Origin: Mactra quadrangularis
Lineage: Eukaryota; Mollusca; Bivalvia; Venerida; Mactridae
DNA: 64,000 nt
Direction of reading: 5' to 3'
Assembly (NCBI GenBank): GCA_025267735.1
Contig: CM046300.1
Location: 35,659,322 to 35,723,321, forward strand
In this document: positions 1 to 12,284 of the stretch, in pieces
How positions within the stretch are numbered: position 1 is the first letter of the stretch
Layout of the letters: each line of letters begins with the position of its first letter
The notes under the pieces: model-generated
Told to the model about the DNA's origin: nothing
What the model saw: the letters and a program-made list of their open reading frames with translations, nothing else
The model's database searches: none
Made by a program: the position numbers and the translations under genes

Positions 1-3000
1 ACATACTCGTGGCGGGAAGTTGTGGCATTTATTGTTTCTAAGGACATTGATGTTTCCATGTGACATTTAGAAGCGTTCAGTAAAATCGTATCTACTGTAA
101 TAAGTCTTCTTGATTTTATCAGGATTTGACATACAGGGAACATGTTTTCTAGTCGGCGCCATAATTTCAGAGAAACTGTAGAAACAAATGCTACCAGCAT
201 GATTCGCCATTACCAGAAGTAATAAAAATTCCAACAAGGGACATGATGCCAATTAACTAAATAACAGCTTTGACTATAAAATGGCATTTATCTAGAGCTG
301 AATGACGTGTTTTCATTGCTAACTGATAGTTTTACTATTTCCAAACAATTAATTTTTTTTAAAGGAATTACAGCTAAAGTGCCAATAAAAGAATGAATTT
401 TAGATAGAAATTTTGGTTTGCAAATGATTATAAATAAGGTTGGTTTTCTCCGTTTTGTACGCATCAACCAATCAGTATCCGCTTTCAAGGTCAATAGTCA
501 CGTGGTCTACAACGAACAATTCGTAAGGTAAACTGACATTTGATACTCACTAATTTATCATTTCCGCACAAAAAATAGATGCCACGATAGAATGCAAAAA
601 ACTACTACGTTTCTCAACCCGTAGATTTGCAATTTATCCTCTGATTTTTATTATGTTCTTTATATCCTTCACACAAACATCTTATCAAGTGGTAAATTAG
701 GTTTTTAAAAAAATATTTTGAGGATTGAGGATTCAAATTCTTAACAATATCCCATTTTTAAATTATATTAATATACATTTCAAATCACGTGCTTTTGATT
801 GTTATGTACATTTTTAGAATATTACCTTAATATGTTATCATGCTGTATAAAGTAACAATTGAGGTGTTTACTTATATTTGTTTTATTGTAAATAACCACA
901 ACGACTGTTCTATCCCTGAACAAATACTTGTTATTATGTTGTAATTTGACTTTCGTTTGATTTTTGTATCAATAAATAAAAAAAACTAAATGGACATTTT
1001 ATCAGCGAACAAACATTTGAATACGGTTAACATCTATATTCATTTAACACCCAACCATCTGTCGTATCTGAGATTGGTAATCAATTAATAAAATGCAGTT
1101 TGTATATTTATTTTTCCACTTAAAAAAACTAATTTTCATTATTTTCCCCATTTGTGGGCATATCTGTTGATTTCCTGAGATAACAATGTTTGTTTTCAAT
1201 GTAGTATATCATATTGATGTTTTCAATAGAAAACATATCGTCAGTCATACAAACAATGATACACATGTATAGGACGTGCTGTTGTATAGAATGTGAGTAA
1301 AGTAACAATGGACTTTCGACTACTCATTTTTGTCCTGGAAAAACAACCATAGTTCATATGGAACTTGGAAACTCACTCTGAATTTGATCGGGTTTATCTA
1401 ACAATTTGTCAGGTTATGGAACTTGCCGGGTATACAGTTACGATTGTTGGCCACGATACTTTACATTTTGATTTAAGACATTTAATCGTTCTCACGTTGT
1501 CCTCAAGTAATAGTTAGATCATAAATTTATTAATGTAGTAATTTATATAGAAGACGACTGTTAAACTAAGTCGTATAAATACAGATGTCACTATTACATG
1601 TCTTAAAAGCGTACGAGAAAAAAATCGTCTGCATTCGATCGTCGAAATGTATAATACCATAATTATGTTTGAAGTTCATTTTGGATTTATATGGAACCCA
1701 CACTGTTTATTAACACTTCAACTTTGTAATAAGCGACAAGAAAATCGCATCAGATGAAGTTAGTGAAAGTTGTGGTTTTTACATGTACTTAATAAAAAGC
1801 AGGTGCTACGTTGTGTTAATGCAGTCTTGCAGAACAAGAGGATGAGAAAACGCTACTTTGTAGCACTATTTCTTAACAAAAAGTCCATTGTAAACATATT
1901 GTTGTGCATTCATGTGCATTAAGCTGCTATGAAATAATTATCTGTACTCGTAGTTTTTAGGGATTAAAGTATCACGTATTGCATCAATTTAGTCGATATT
2001 GAGTGTGCATACAAATACATATACAAAACAAGAACATCAGTAGAATGATGCCATATTTCATCAACATAGTGTAAAGACATTGAATATTATTTTCAATACA
2101 GCTCACGAACATTTCCATATTCTTTAAAAATAAAACGCTTACAAGCTTCCAAACTGTTCTCAACTGCAAAGTTCTAACGCGGATAAAGCAACATTTTATC
2201 TTCGCAAACATTATTTATATATATTTTATTAAGTGTTTATATTTTACCCCACTTTTACATTTGCTCTTATAGTAGCTGTGATCCATCGGCATCATAAGCG
2301 CAAATGGATCTAAAGGTAACCGTTTCAAATTCAACCTGTAGAACTGATTATTCCTTTAACAAGAAATGTACATGCAAATATTCACCATTGGTAAAATAGT
2401 ACTAGCAAGGGTAGTTAAATGCTATGGTGCTATTTTGTCTACAGCTACAAAGTAGAATGATTTCCCAGGGAAATTGGTCATTATCAGTAGATCTAATCCC
2501 ATTGGAAATAAGAATATAATCCGTGATCGTGCTAACTCGCGATAACCAGACTATAAATAAAAATGTTCTGACTTAATTTTACAATCTCTTTGACTGCAGT
2601 ATACACTATATATGACAATGGCTGTTATCGTTCATTATATTGTTAGCGAAAATATATTGTATATATATTTTCAACATAACATAATCCTATTTTTTCGATA
2701 CTGATTATAATCTAAAAATTCAGTGTAAGTAATTCATCATGCACTGGCAATACCACGTGACAATGAAGAAAACAGTAAAAATTCGCCTGGACTCAGTGTT
2801 TTAAATATCTTAGTAAGGATAATTCTTGTTACCACTGGCACCAGAGTCCCCTCACTCGTTAAATACGCACACATATAATACATGTACTGTGTCAACAAAC
2901 ACAATTAAAAATCGGTCCCGTATACATTACCGTGTACCAGTTATAGCTATACATTCATTATATAATATTTACATGATATTGAACCATTTTTAACAGTAGG

Positions 3001-4350
3001 TACGGTCTTGCAGATTAGTTTTACCTTTCGGAATATATTTGAATGCAAACATTTCTTTATAAAACTGACTATTCAAAAACGTTTTATCTAAATGGTTATC
3101 ATGAAATTAATCGTAATTTCAATATTATCATTTTGCAGCGATTGTGATACACTGTTCACTTCCGGTTTAACCATGACGCGTTAACCGGCGTAAACTAATT
3201 GGTTGATAAACTCCTTGAGACTTTTCCCGTACCTTGTCAAGGTTCACGCCAAATTTAAATCCATCGGAACGCACTGCCTAGATAATCATTTACGTGTAAA
3301 AAGTTTAATATATAGAATATACACGTAGTTAATTTAGCTCAGGGAACCACTGTTACCAGGTTAAGTTAAACCGGAGTCAGTAGTGTCGTTGAATCGCTGC
3401 AAACTAGTGATATTGAAATTAATATAAATTTTATGAAAACGGTATTAGATACAAGCACGTAATTTTGCATGATGTTAGAGGAATGTTTAATCTTTAAATC
3501 GAGACCGATATTTTCTATCAGATATAAGTCGAATTAAAGAAAAACGGTTAGGTCCGTACGCACTGTGGAAAACGTTCAATACCATGTATATTATATATAA
3601 GGTAGTGTACATGTATGTATGCACAGGGAACTATATATAGGGTAGTATATATTATCTTAATGATCATAAAATATGGACTCTGGTGCCAGTGCTTGTTTCT
3701 TATTCCAAAAAAAGGCGACGATTTGTCACAGTAGCGCGCTGAAATAATTTTCAAAGGTGTTAGCAAAAGGTATTTAAATGGATTTGGAGATTTGATGCGC
3801 AGCAAATATTTATACACTTTTCTGCTTAGCCTCTCGTAGGTATCATTGAAATCTGACAATAATTTAAATACTTACAACTATTTCAAACTCATAGTCAAGG
3901 TTGAATTGCTAGACAAGTGTTAAAGGTCGGTATCGAATCAAAAATCACGGGTTTCAAATCGAATCGGCACCTTTGCAATCGATTTTTGATGTGCCGAATC
4001 GGATCGGTGCATTCCTACTTAAAACATAAATGAAGTAAATACGTAGACCGATAATTTAGCCAGATTCCCGACTATAAATCATTTTAATTCCATATTGATT
4101 AAATCAAGTGTTATATGCTCGGATTGATCGCACACTTTTTCATCTGCGTTCCTATGGCAATATAGCAGCTTGTTACATTATCAGTCGAACGGGCTGGTTC
4201 TAATAAGGTTGACCAGCATTAAGTCAACATCTTTCACTTATTATTAACATAAATGTCAATATTAACTCCTTTCAAATGTTATTTGCATGGTTTTAATTGT
4301 ACTTGTATTCGTAAATTAGTGATGTGCTATGTACAAATCCATTATAAACT
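1..4350. repeat. Duplicated block, copy A (runs off the left edge)
   Basis: This stretch is repeated in direct orientation at 11346-16230 with many substitutions and small gaps. Matching anchors include 20-60 / 11365-11405, 1255-1330 / 13213-13290, 1967-2210 / 13750-13970, 2281-2580 / 14045-14345 and 4060-4340 / 15935-16205. No reading frame is shared and kept open between the copies, so the block appears noncoding. It may be an old segmental duplication or two copies of a long noncoding mobile element. The right end of both copies lies near a sequence resembling a LINE 3' tail. The left boundary is outside the window. Confidence 0.85.
2833..3691. mobile_element. hAT-like nonautonomous element, 859 bp
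   Basis: The ends carry a 17-bp inverted repeat, CACTGGCACCAGAGTCC at the left and its reverse complement at 3675-3691. The flanks are CTTGTTAC (2825-2832) and CTTGTTTC (3692-3699), an 8-bp target duplication with one mismatch, as expected of hAT elements. No transposase is visible inside. The related block at 11346-16230 lacks this element, which supports insertion after duplication. The interior is AT-rich and unrecognised. Confidence 0.72.
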
Positions 4351-4354
4351 ATAT

Positions 4355-4418
4355 GTTGACTTACCGCTGTGATATGACTTATAAAATGTGTTGCTACGGC
4401 GTAACACCCAACAAAAAT
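4355..4418 (+). mobile_element. 3' fragment of dispersed SINE-like family (family 2)
   Basis: The segment matches the 3' portion of the elements at 34513-34712 and, inverted, 22430-22752 and 42626-42765. It contains TTGCTACGGCGTAACACCC followed by an AACAAAAA tail. Only the tail region is present, as expected of a 5'-truncated retroposon. It sits exactly at the right edge of duplicated block copy A. Confidence 0.6.
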
Positions 4419-7062
4419 ATATACAGTAAACCAGAAAATTTGAGTATTATTTAATGCTTTGCTAGTATATGGCGTCTTAGTTTAATACATGCATAATAGT
4501 TACTTTATAACATAATTGGTTTGCCTTAGGTATAAATTAGTAGAGAAAATGGTGATTAATTATCAAAAATCATTTATTCCACTCGCTTTGCCATTGGCAT
4601 TAATTCTCAAGTGATTTGAAATTAAAATGATCACCAAATACTCTTTAATCCATGCCAGGCATTGGAGCACAGACATGCATCTGAATCAATTAATAAAATA
4701 ATACAATTATTTTAAGCTATAATTATATCAATATGTATTCAATAATTGTTTACCTCTCCTTGAAGATAAAGTATGTATATTATCAAATAATCAAGTTAAT
4801 ATAATATGCCAATAAATGGCCCTGTACATATATCAATATAGAACAAATCGCGTCTAGTCTACAAGTTCCCAGATAATGTTACTGTTAAACAAACAAAAGG
4901 AACCATCAAAATGCTACATTTAACTAAATTGTTTAATACATTAAGATATAAAACCAGTCTAATGTGCAGTGAATGCACTAAATATAGTATTCACTTCTGA
5001 TGGTGATATTTACAAAACGTAAATCATTAAGTACATGAAACAAATAAGTTCAGTTTAGTCTGCAACCAGTCCATGAATTATCACCTGTTACTTATAGTCA
5101 CATATTTATTCATAATCATTTATATGTATGTATTCATGGATGTTAGCATATTGTTACTTTGTAGACTGTAAAAAATAAAATATATGTTCTGTCCTGTTCT
5201 GTTCTGTACTCAAGTATGATAAGGTAACGAGTTAACGATGCTAACACATGTGTAGGGCGAAAAAAAACTTCGCATACATTTATCTTGGGTAAGGAATAAT
5301 AAAATATCATTGTTATTTTACCACTAACTGATACATGTAGTAACCATTTCGTAAGAGAAGATATGGATATCTATTAAAATTAGATGTAGACGTTTGCAAT
5401 AGTGCAGCCAAGTTTTGTTTTAGAAGTTCGATGTTTATAAACAAACGAAAATCTTGATATTTTTTCCGATCAAAACATTGTCCAATAAGTTTACTTCTAA
5501 TTACGCGAATACATACATATGTTCATTAACAACAATGATTTCATCAATAATAAATCTTATATTATATGACTACAAAATGAATGACAGGTGTTCAAAACTT
5601 GTTTAGCAATTGTCATACTTTATTGACATCTATTTTAAAAGAATAACACTGCTAGTGAGAAACATACTTGCTGTTTGATCTTGAAGGATATTACGTTCTT
5701 AGGTCTGTTTTTGTTGTCCACTAAGTCCGGATAGATGATGATATCAAATTGCTAATGCTTAAAACTAGCTGTCTTCCAAATTCATGATACCTGGGCATTC
5801 GAATCGACACAAAATCACTTCAAAGTGTGTTATCGTTTGTTCAGAAACATTTTGGTAAGGTTATAAATAATTCATGGATGCATTAGATTTTGTTAATAAA
5901 CTGCTTATTGCATAATACGTACAGACATTTATTGTCTAAGACAATGCATCAGGACGTATTGATAATGAAAAAGCAATAAAGGCTTATGAATGGCATAATT
6001 TCCATTTAGATAGATCAGCAGTTTTTCTATATCTTACATGCATTGTTTTATGACACTTCATTAGCATCGTCTGGACATAAAACATTGTTGGTGTCACATA
6101 TATAAAACACATTTGGCATCTTTTAGACTGGACTTAGCTAATTTACATTGTTACGGCCTTATTGATGCACAAAACAAAATATTTTGAGATAACACTTGTA
6201 AGGCAAAATATACGTCGTATAATAAGTGTTTGTTTTCTCAGATACCAGTTTAGTTCGACACTGAAAATGTCTAAATGTTTAACATTTTTCTATTTCAGCT
6301 TCAGTGTGTGTTCAGTTTTCAAATATCAAATCTCCTTTGTGCTAACTATAACATTGATTTAAATCAAAGTTCTGACACTACTGATAGAACGTTTAATTTT
6401 TAAATGATTTCCAACAAAGCAAGGTGGGTTTGTAAATAAAGAAGACTTAGCAATCAATAGATCTACATAATTAGAAGATGTTTTCAATATTTTGATTTAG
6501 CCTATGGAAAGCAAATATAGCCATTCGCATATATATTTCTTTAAGAAGACATCAAAAAGGAATTTGCAATATTTTTGTAGAACAAAGACGATAGGCCTTT
6601 TTGGTGTGGTACAAAGGATGCCATTTAAGTAATGCAAAAGTAATTAATTAACTTGGATTTGGAAAATGAAAGCATGTCGTAGCATTCATAAATTACTCTT
6701 TGATTCTCGGCGAGTGGAAATATAAATAACATCATGAATGTCGGTAGATATTGCATTTGAACTTTTGAACACAATTAAGACTGTCAAAGATTTGACTTGT
6801 TTTTGTGCTTTTGATGTAAAATTGTATTGCACTTGTTTTAATACCGAATCTCTTGACCTGAATCAACAATCAGAAATGACGTTGATTATATTTTTTGTTG
6901 AATAATGGCTTTAGATGATTCTCATTACTAAACTTGTAACCAGTAAATTATCCAAATGAACAATGTTAATCTGCATGTAGCCATTGTCAGTAGCGCAGTT
7001 GGTAGCACGCAAAGACAAACACAGCTATATATGTATGTATTCATAAATATATTACCCAATTA
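4419..7062. other. AT-rich sequence without recognised gene
   Basis: No coding region or boundary-defined element was recognised here apart from the retroposon tail at 5168-5210. A tRNA A-box-like string occurs near 6988 without a matching B box. The only open frame above 60 codons (6162-6362) has no recognisable domain and lies in AT-rich sequence. Confidence 0.5.
5168..5210 (+). mobile_element. LINE-like 3' tail with TGTTC microsatellite
   Basis: A run AATAAAATATATGTTCTG is followed by degenerate TGTTC repeats. The same tail occurs at 16203-16228 at the end of duplicated block copy B. Non-LTR retrotransposons often end in such short tandem repeats. No upstream coding remnant was seen. Confidence 0.4.
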
Positions 7063-7425
7063 GGGACTTTAGTCAGTTATCTTTCCATGATAAAATCTGA
7101 AGCAATCCAATTGGTAAGTAGGTCCTCACAGTTGAAATCCTCGGATTTTATCATTGAATTCCTATGTAAGAATAACAAGATATTTCATTTAATATCTTTC
7201 TTGTTAATAAAAAAATATTTACAGAAGTGATAAAATTTAGATAGTTCTTTACCCTAAAAATACTTAGCTTGAATTTCAAACAAATTAAATGATTTACAAA
7301 AAAAGTTATATAAGATTAATTTTGGCAAATTGACATTGAAAAGTAAGGGTATAATCCGAGTAATCCAACTAATAGGACCTACCTATTTGAAGAGAATACA
7401 AAGGGAAATAACTGACTAAAGTCCC
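7063..7425. mobile_element. MITE, 363 bp, with CAATTA target duplication
   Basis: The left end begins GGGACTTTAGTCAGTTAT and the right end is its reverse complement. CAATTA flanks both sides (7057-7062 and 7426-7431), a perfect 6-bp target duplication. A second inner inverted repeat is visible: AGGTCCTCACAGTTG with AATCCTCGGATT near 7117-7150, and AATCCGAGTAATCC with AGGACCTACC near 7354-7385. No open frame of note is inside. A diverged relative lies at 37131-37374. Confidence 0.82.
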
Positions 7426-7878
7426 CAATTAAAACTTCTCATTGAAAATTACTACGGAAATGAACTTGAGTTAAATATGGAAGAGCTAAATTGGAGAAAA
7501 CACTACAACAATCAGATATCTCAATCATTATAGACAGTTCGTGATCTGTGTGAGAATTGGTCAACCTATCTGTATACAGGAATGAACTGAATATTGGAAA
7601 AAAGATACATTAATCAACGTGACACAATTACATGAACCACTTTGGTCATAGGGGATAACACATTGAGAATATCCAAAGTTGATATCTTTACGTTTTGTTT
7701 TTATAATAATTGCTAGGCGACTTTGTTCATCAGACTCATTCAGTTGCCGATGATGCCTCGGTTGTAGTTCAACATTTAATGAATTGTGAAACGAGGCTGT
7801 CAAAACACGGGTATACATGTACATGTACTTCATTGTAAGATTATTATCCATGGTAACTCTTGAATTACGAGCTTTACA

Positions 7879-8760
7879 ACAAGAGCTGTCCGTAAGACAG
7901 CGTGCTCGGCTTTTCTCAGTTCTTAGGAATCGGTGTTATGGGTTTTGAATCAGAGTTAAAGGGATTATTTCTTTGGGTATACGCTTTGATATTAAATAAG
8001 TTTCAAGTTAAAAGCTTTGAAAATATTGAAAAAGGAGCATAACTGTGTCAAAATAATTCAAAGATTATCTGTCTTGCTGGTGTGGGTTCCCCTTTTAATA
8101 GTGAACAATTACTCCAAGATTGAGATGAGTAACTTTGATATTATTGAAGTAATTTAACTTTGAACAAAATTTGACCTTGATGTTTGGTGTAAAAAAGGCG
8201 CAAAACTCCTAAAACAGTGGAGCCAGGGTTATGGGTATTGATAGTAAGGTGGAAGTAGTGATGATGAATAAGTATTCCAAGTTTGAGTTGAATATCTTTG
8301 ACAGTATTGAAGTTTGTAAAAACTTTAACCTTGATTTTGGATGTTTTCTAAGTAAAAAGGGGCAAAACTAAAAAAACAGTAGAGCCAGGGTTATGGGCCT
8401 TGATAGTAAGGCAGAAGTAGTGATGATAAATATGCATTCCAAGTTTGAGCTGAATATCTTTGATAGTATTGAAGTTATTTAAATTTGTAAAAACTTTATC
8501 CTTGATTTTGAATGTTTTCTATGTAAAAATGGGCATAACTCCTAAAACGGTGGAGCCAGAGTTATGGGCATTGATAGTAAGGTGGAAGTAGTGACGATGA
8601 ATAAGTATTCCAAGTTTGAGTTGAATATTTTTGATAGTATTGAAGTTATTTAAATTTGTAAAAACTTAAAACCTGATTTGCAACGTCAACGCCAACGCCG
8701 ACGCCGACGCTCGGGTGACAGTAAAAGCTCTCCTTTTCTTCGAAAAGTCGAGCTAAAAAA
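7879..8760 (+). mobile_element. Pearl-like tandem-core element with terminal hairpins
   Basis: The element opens with a short hairpin (GCTGTC-CGTAA-GACAGC). It then carries about three to four diverged tandem units; the phrase GAGCCAG recurs at 8220, 8382 and 8553, giving periods of 162 and 171 bp. Next is a CAACGC/CGACGC microsatellite (about 8681-8711). It closes with an imperfect hairpin at 8726-8754 whose outer stem is AGCTC/GAGCT and inner stem CTTTTC/GAAAAG. This layout of ~160-bp core repeats plus microsatellite resembles bivalve pearl elements, which are thought to be Helitron-related. No target duplication was identified, so the edges are approximate. The Arg/Gln-rich frames here are translations of the microsatellite. 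Confidence 0.65.
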
Positions 8761-9825
8761 GGTAGCGATACAATTGACTTTTCACAGAGGTATGAGTCAC
8801 TCTTTGGGTAAATACCATATACCACATACTTCATGCGTGTTATGCTTCAACTTACGGTGCTCTTGATTATTGCTATAAAACTGATGTTAGAGGCCGAATG
8901 CTAGATTTCTTTCACAAGAATTGATAGTAAACTTGATAATTATAAATCATTATCATAAAGTCTTGTTCTTGTTACACTTTGGTGTTCAAACATTTTGAAT
9001 TATGTTTTCGCTGACAAAATATACTAAAATGTTCGTAAAAGGCATTAACATGAAACTATCTGATTTTCTAAATGCAATTAAATAATTTGCGTTACCAGTT
9101 TAGTAATGAAAACTATCTGAATTGTTTGTAATAACCATTCCAGTTTTGTCAGAACTGCTAAAACTGTATAAAGAACTGTACATAAGCGGTTTAATGCAAG
9201 AGTGAACGAAATATTTTCATCAGAGAGGCAAATGTCAGATTATCTGAGCTTTAAAAAAGTGAACAGTTGTTTCAATAGTTATTTCTACTTAACTGCAGCA
9301 AAATATTGTCATAAAAAGCTAATAAGCGTACATGTAGTGAAATTTGTAGAATTACATTCACCACAAACGTGACTCAAGAAAAAAGTCGTTGAGATCCAAA
9401 TAAAATGTTCCTTTGATTGGGTAAATCCTGAATTAACTTTGATTATATTTGTTTCGATTGAGGTTTTTGGAAATACATCTTAAACATTCGTAAAACAGAT
9501 TTTATTGAAAACAAAACCATTATATTAGTTTATAAGATATACACTGAACACTTTTTCTTTAATTATTTTGTGAATACAAATAAAAGTGGGCTTACTTTAA
9601 AGGGATTAGTAGGCAAATGGCAGTAAAATGTGTTTTGTTCATTCTTATCACTCTAGAATAAAGATATCTCATTTCTGATTGGTCTTGGTGACTAGTAATA
9701 CATAACTGAATAAATGCACATGACATACACTGTACGAAAGTAGTTAGAAAACACCCGAGATTGTAAAAGGTTATAAAAATATTTTGAAAAGCTATGTACA
9801 AGTGTCTGTTGCAACCCAAATTATA
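8761..9825. other. Unassigned AT-rich spacer
   Basis: No gene, RNA or boundary-defined repeat was recognised between the pearl-like element and the Tc1 element. Confidence 0.5.
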
Positions 9826-11007
9826 TACTAGGCGTCAATGAAAACTTACCACTTACATGAACCTAATTTTTAAAAAAATGAAAACACTTACAAATATGAA
9901 AATTTTACATGATTTTCAATATTATATTAGAAAATAGGATATTTCTTTGCAAGTACGGAATCTAAGCATAAACGGTTCAACTCCGGAAACCAAAACGATC
10001 ACCTCGAAAATGAAAGTAACGGACCTCAGTAGCAGGTTTGTCCACCCTCTGCATCAAGCTCAGCTTGACATCCACGTCTCATACTCCGTATCAGACACAT
10101 GATTCTGTCATTTGGTAGTGCATCCCACTCCTCAAGTCAGTGCTTGTATACGTTGCTGAAAATTATTGACGTTACGTCTGCCGTCATAAACCCTTCGGTC
10201 AAGTTGGTCCCAAAGATGTTTTATAGGGTTTAAGTCGGGACTGAATGCAGGTCAATGCGATGTGTGGACATTATTATCCTGCAGGAAATCTTGTGTAACG
10301 CGAGCCGAGTTTGGCCGTGCACTGTCTTGCTGGAGAAGGTTGACGTCAGCGTCAGTCTGAATAAAAGAAAGAACTACTGGCCTCAGCACATTATCAATGT
10401 AACGATGAGCAGTAAGTGTTCCAGGCAATACAATAAGTGGGGTCTTGTGCCTCCAAGAAATGCCTTCCCACACCATAACACTATCACCACCCCAGCGTGC
10501 AGCAGGAGAATTTGACGATCGGTACGTCCTGACGTCATCTTTTCACGACCTAGGCGTGACCTACCTCTCACTGAGCCTGTCTGTTCATGTCTCCTTACCA
10601 GATTAATGATTGTGTGATGGGAGCAGCCAATGTGACGAGCAATCTCACGAAATGAAAGCCCGGCGTCAGCAATGCCGAGTACTTGGTGACGTTGAGTGTC
10701 TCCTAAACGTAGCATTTGAATAGCAATTGTTAAAAAATCGATGTTTTTTTCTTAAATTGTCGACTAACTCTCATTAGAGACAAATGATTTACACAAACTA
10801 CATGATGCATGTCGTCCTTACAAAAAAATCTTAGTTTGCACGTGCAGTCCGGGACTCGAACATCGTAAATCTATTTTAGATTCTTTTGGCTGCAATGCCT
10901 ACACGTGTATGCCAATAATGTGCCTATGTAAAGTTTTTACTGCACTTCAATTCTATTATCATAAAGTGAGAGTTGGTAGGGTGGTAAGTTTTCATTGACG
11001 CCGAGTA
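9826..11007 (-). mobile_element. Tc1-like transposon, internally deleted, 1182 bp
   Basis: Terminal inverted repeats start TACTAGGCGTCAATGAAAAC at the left; the right end (10984-11007) is the reverse complement of a near-identical sequence with one difference in the first ten bases. TA dinucleotides flank both ends (9824-9825 and 11008-11009), the standard Tc1/mariner target duplication. The interior holds a decayed transposase on the minus strand (10026-10715). The element is shorter than a complete Tc1 element would need for a full ~340-residue enzyme. Confidence 0.88.
10026..10715 (-). pseudogene. Tc1-family DD34E transposase relic
   Basis: The start at 10715 opens an N-terminal helix-turn-helix part containing LSFREIARHIGCS and an RRHEQTGSVRGRSR linker. 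The middle of the enzyme, including the first catalytic Asp region, is missing; near 10510 the sequence joins directly to the later part containing RWGGDSVMVWEGISW in another frame. The second catalytic Asp is visible in QQDSARP. Thirty-four residues further on, the expected Glu of SPDLNPIE is Lys (NPIK). An in-frame TGA replaces the Trp just before PAFSPDLNPI, and a frameshift follows NNFQQRIQALT. The C-terminus RSMRRGCQAE...GGQTCY then ends at a stop at 10026-10028. Length is about two thirds of the usual. It cannot encode an active enzyme. Confidence 0.92.
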
Positions 11008-11345
11008 TACTTGTAGTATGAAAATCAAACACCAGCAATATTGGAACTAAAAAATGGGTTTAGAAATCCCTTCCATTAGCCATTATTCTTCCATCAACGT
11101 ATATCGTAGGCTTTATTCTTATTCATATCGTTTTAATCATATCAATGTTCTTGATAATTAAGTAGCAATTTATATCAACAATTAATTTGCCACAAAATCG
11201 GAAATTAAGTCATGTTCTGTTCGATATTTTCTTATTGATATGTCTTTACGACCAGAACAGTAAAATGTTTTACATGACAAACTCTGTTACATGGCTCCCA
11301 GAGGACAATTCCAGTCGATAGAACTGTACTGTTGTTTTATATTAC
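11008..11345. other. Spacer before duplicated block copy B
   Basis: AT-rich sequence with no recognised feature. Confidence 0.4.
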
Positions 11346-11839
11346 ATCTACTCGTGGCGTGAAGTTGTGGCATTTATTGTTCCTAAGGACATTGATGTTT
11401 CCATGTGACATTTAGAAACGTTCAGTAAAATCGTATCTACTGTAATATGTCACCTTGATTTTATCAGGAATTGTCGGCGTCATAATTTTAGGGAAGCTAA
11501 AGAAACAAATGTTATCAGCATGCTACGTTATTACCAGAAGTAATAAAAGTTCCAACATGGGTCATAATACCAATTAACTAAATAACAGCTTTGACTATAA
11601 AATGGTATTTATCTAGAAATGAATGACGTGTTTTCATTGTCAGCTGATAGTATTACCTCTTCCAAACAATTGATTGTTTCCATGAAATTACAGCTACAAT
11701 CCAAGTAAGAGAAACAGTTGTTAAAAAGAAATTTTGGATGGCAAATGGTAAATTAGCCGAAAAAGGATAGTTTTCTCTGTGCTGTTCGCATCAACCAATC
11801 AGTATCCACATTCAAGGTCAATACGTGGTCTACAACGAC

Positions 11840-12284
11840 CCAATCTCCGTAAACAGATATCCTGCAGAGCATTGTCGTACAGGATCTCTACTGTCTCCGT
11901 GGAAGGTCATGTCGAGATGAACTTTGTGTCGACCAATCAATGCGTAGCTTTCATCTAGACGAAAACTCCATTAATAACATTTTGATTTCGTAATTTCTAT
12001 TTTTAGACCAAGGTTTGATTGCTAATTCAACAGCGGTATTATTCACAGTCTGCGATTGGGCGGCTCATTTCAAATTGCATGACGTAGAGTCTGCGATTGG
12101 GCGGCTCATTTCAAATTGCGTGACGTAGACGATGTAAACAAGTTACGTATCATAACAATTTCGTCATGAATATTATGATGAGAAAAGGTCACCTGAACGT
12201 GACATTCGTTTGATAAAGGCCAGATCTAAAATAGCGAGTATAGTAGGCGAGCGGAAAATTTTAGATCGGGTTTTAATCAGATTG
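11840..12284. mobile_element. 445-bp insertion with 8-bp target duplication
   Basis: ACAACGAC flanks both ends (11832-11839 and 12285-12292). Copy A of the duplicated block, near 508-530, keeps an uninterrupted version (ACAACGAACAATTCG), so it is the empty site. The ends show only a short imperfect inverted match (CCAATCT at the left; reverse complement of the right end begins CAATCT). An 8-bp duplication suggests a hAT- or P-type cut-and-paste element, but the family is not clear. It contains the 41-bp tandem repeat at 12048-12129. Confidence 0.7.
12048..12129. repeat. Two tandem 41-bp units with CCAAT- and CRE-like motifs
   Basis: Two near-identical 41-bp units each contain GATTGGGCGG (inverted CCAAT box beside a GC-rich stretch) and TGACGTAGA (CRE-like half site). 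The motifs are common and short, so regulatory activity is only a suggestion. The unit lies within the insertion at 11840-12284 and is absent from duplicated copy A. Confidence 0.6.

Noticed and set aside
3930..4012. Possible hAT end (reverse complement TAGGAATGCACCGATCCG) with inverted AATCGATTTTTGAT words
   Set aside because: Only one end is convincing and no target duplication was found, so it was not listed as an element.
6985..7010. tRNA-like A box (TAGCGCAGTTGG)
   Set aside because: No B box follows at a suitable distance; too little to call a SINE.
8646..8866. Arg/Gln-rich frame at the CGACGC run
   Set aside because: It is the microsatellite of the pearl-like element read in frame.
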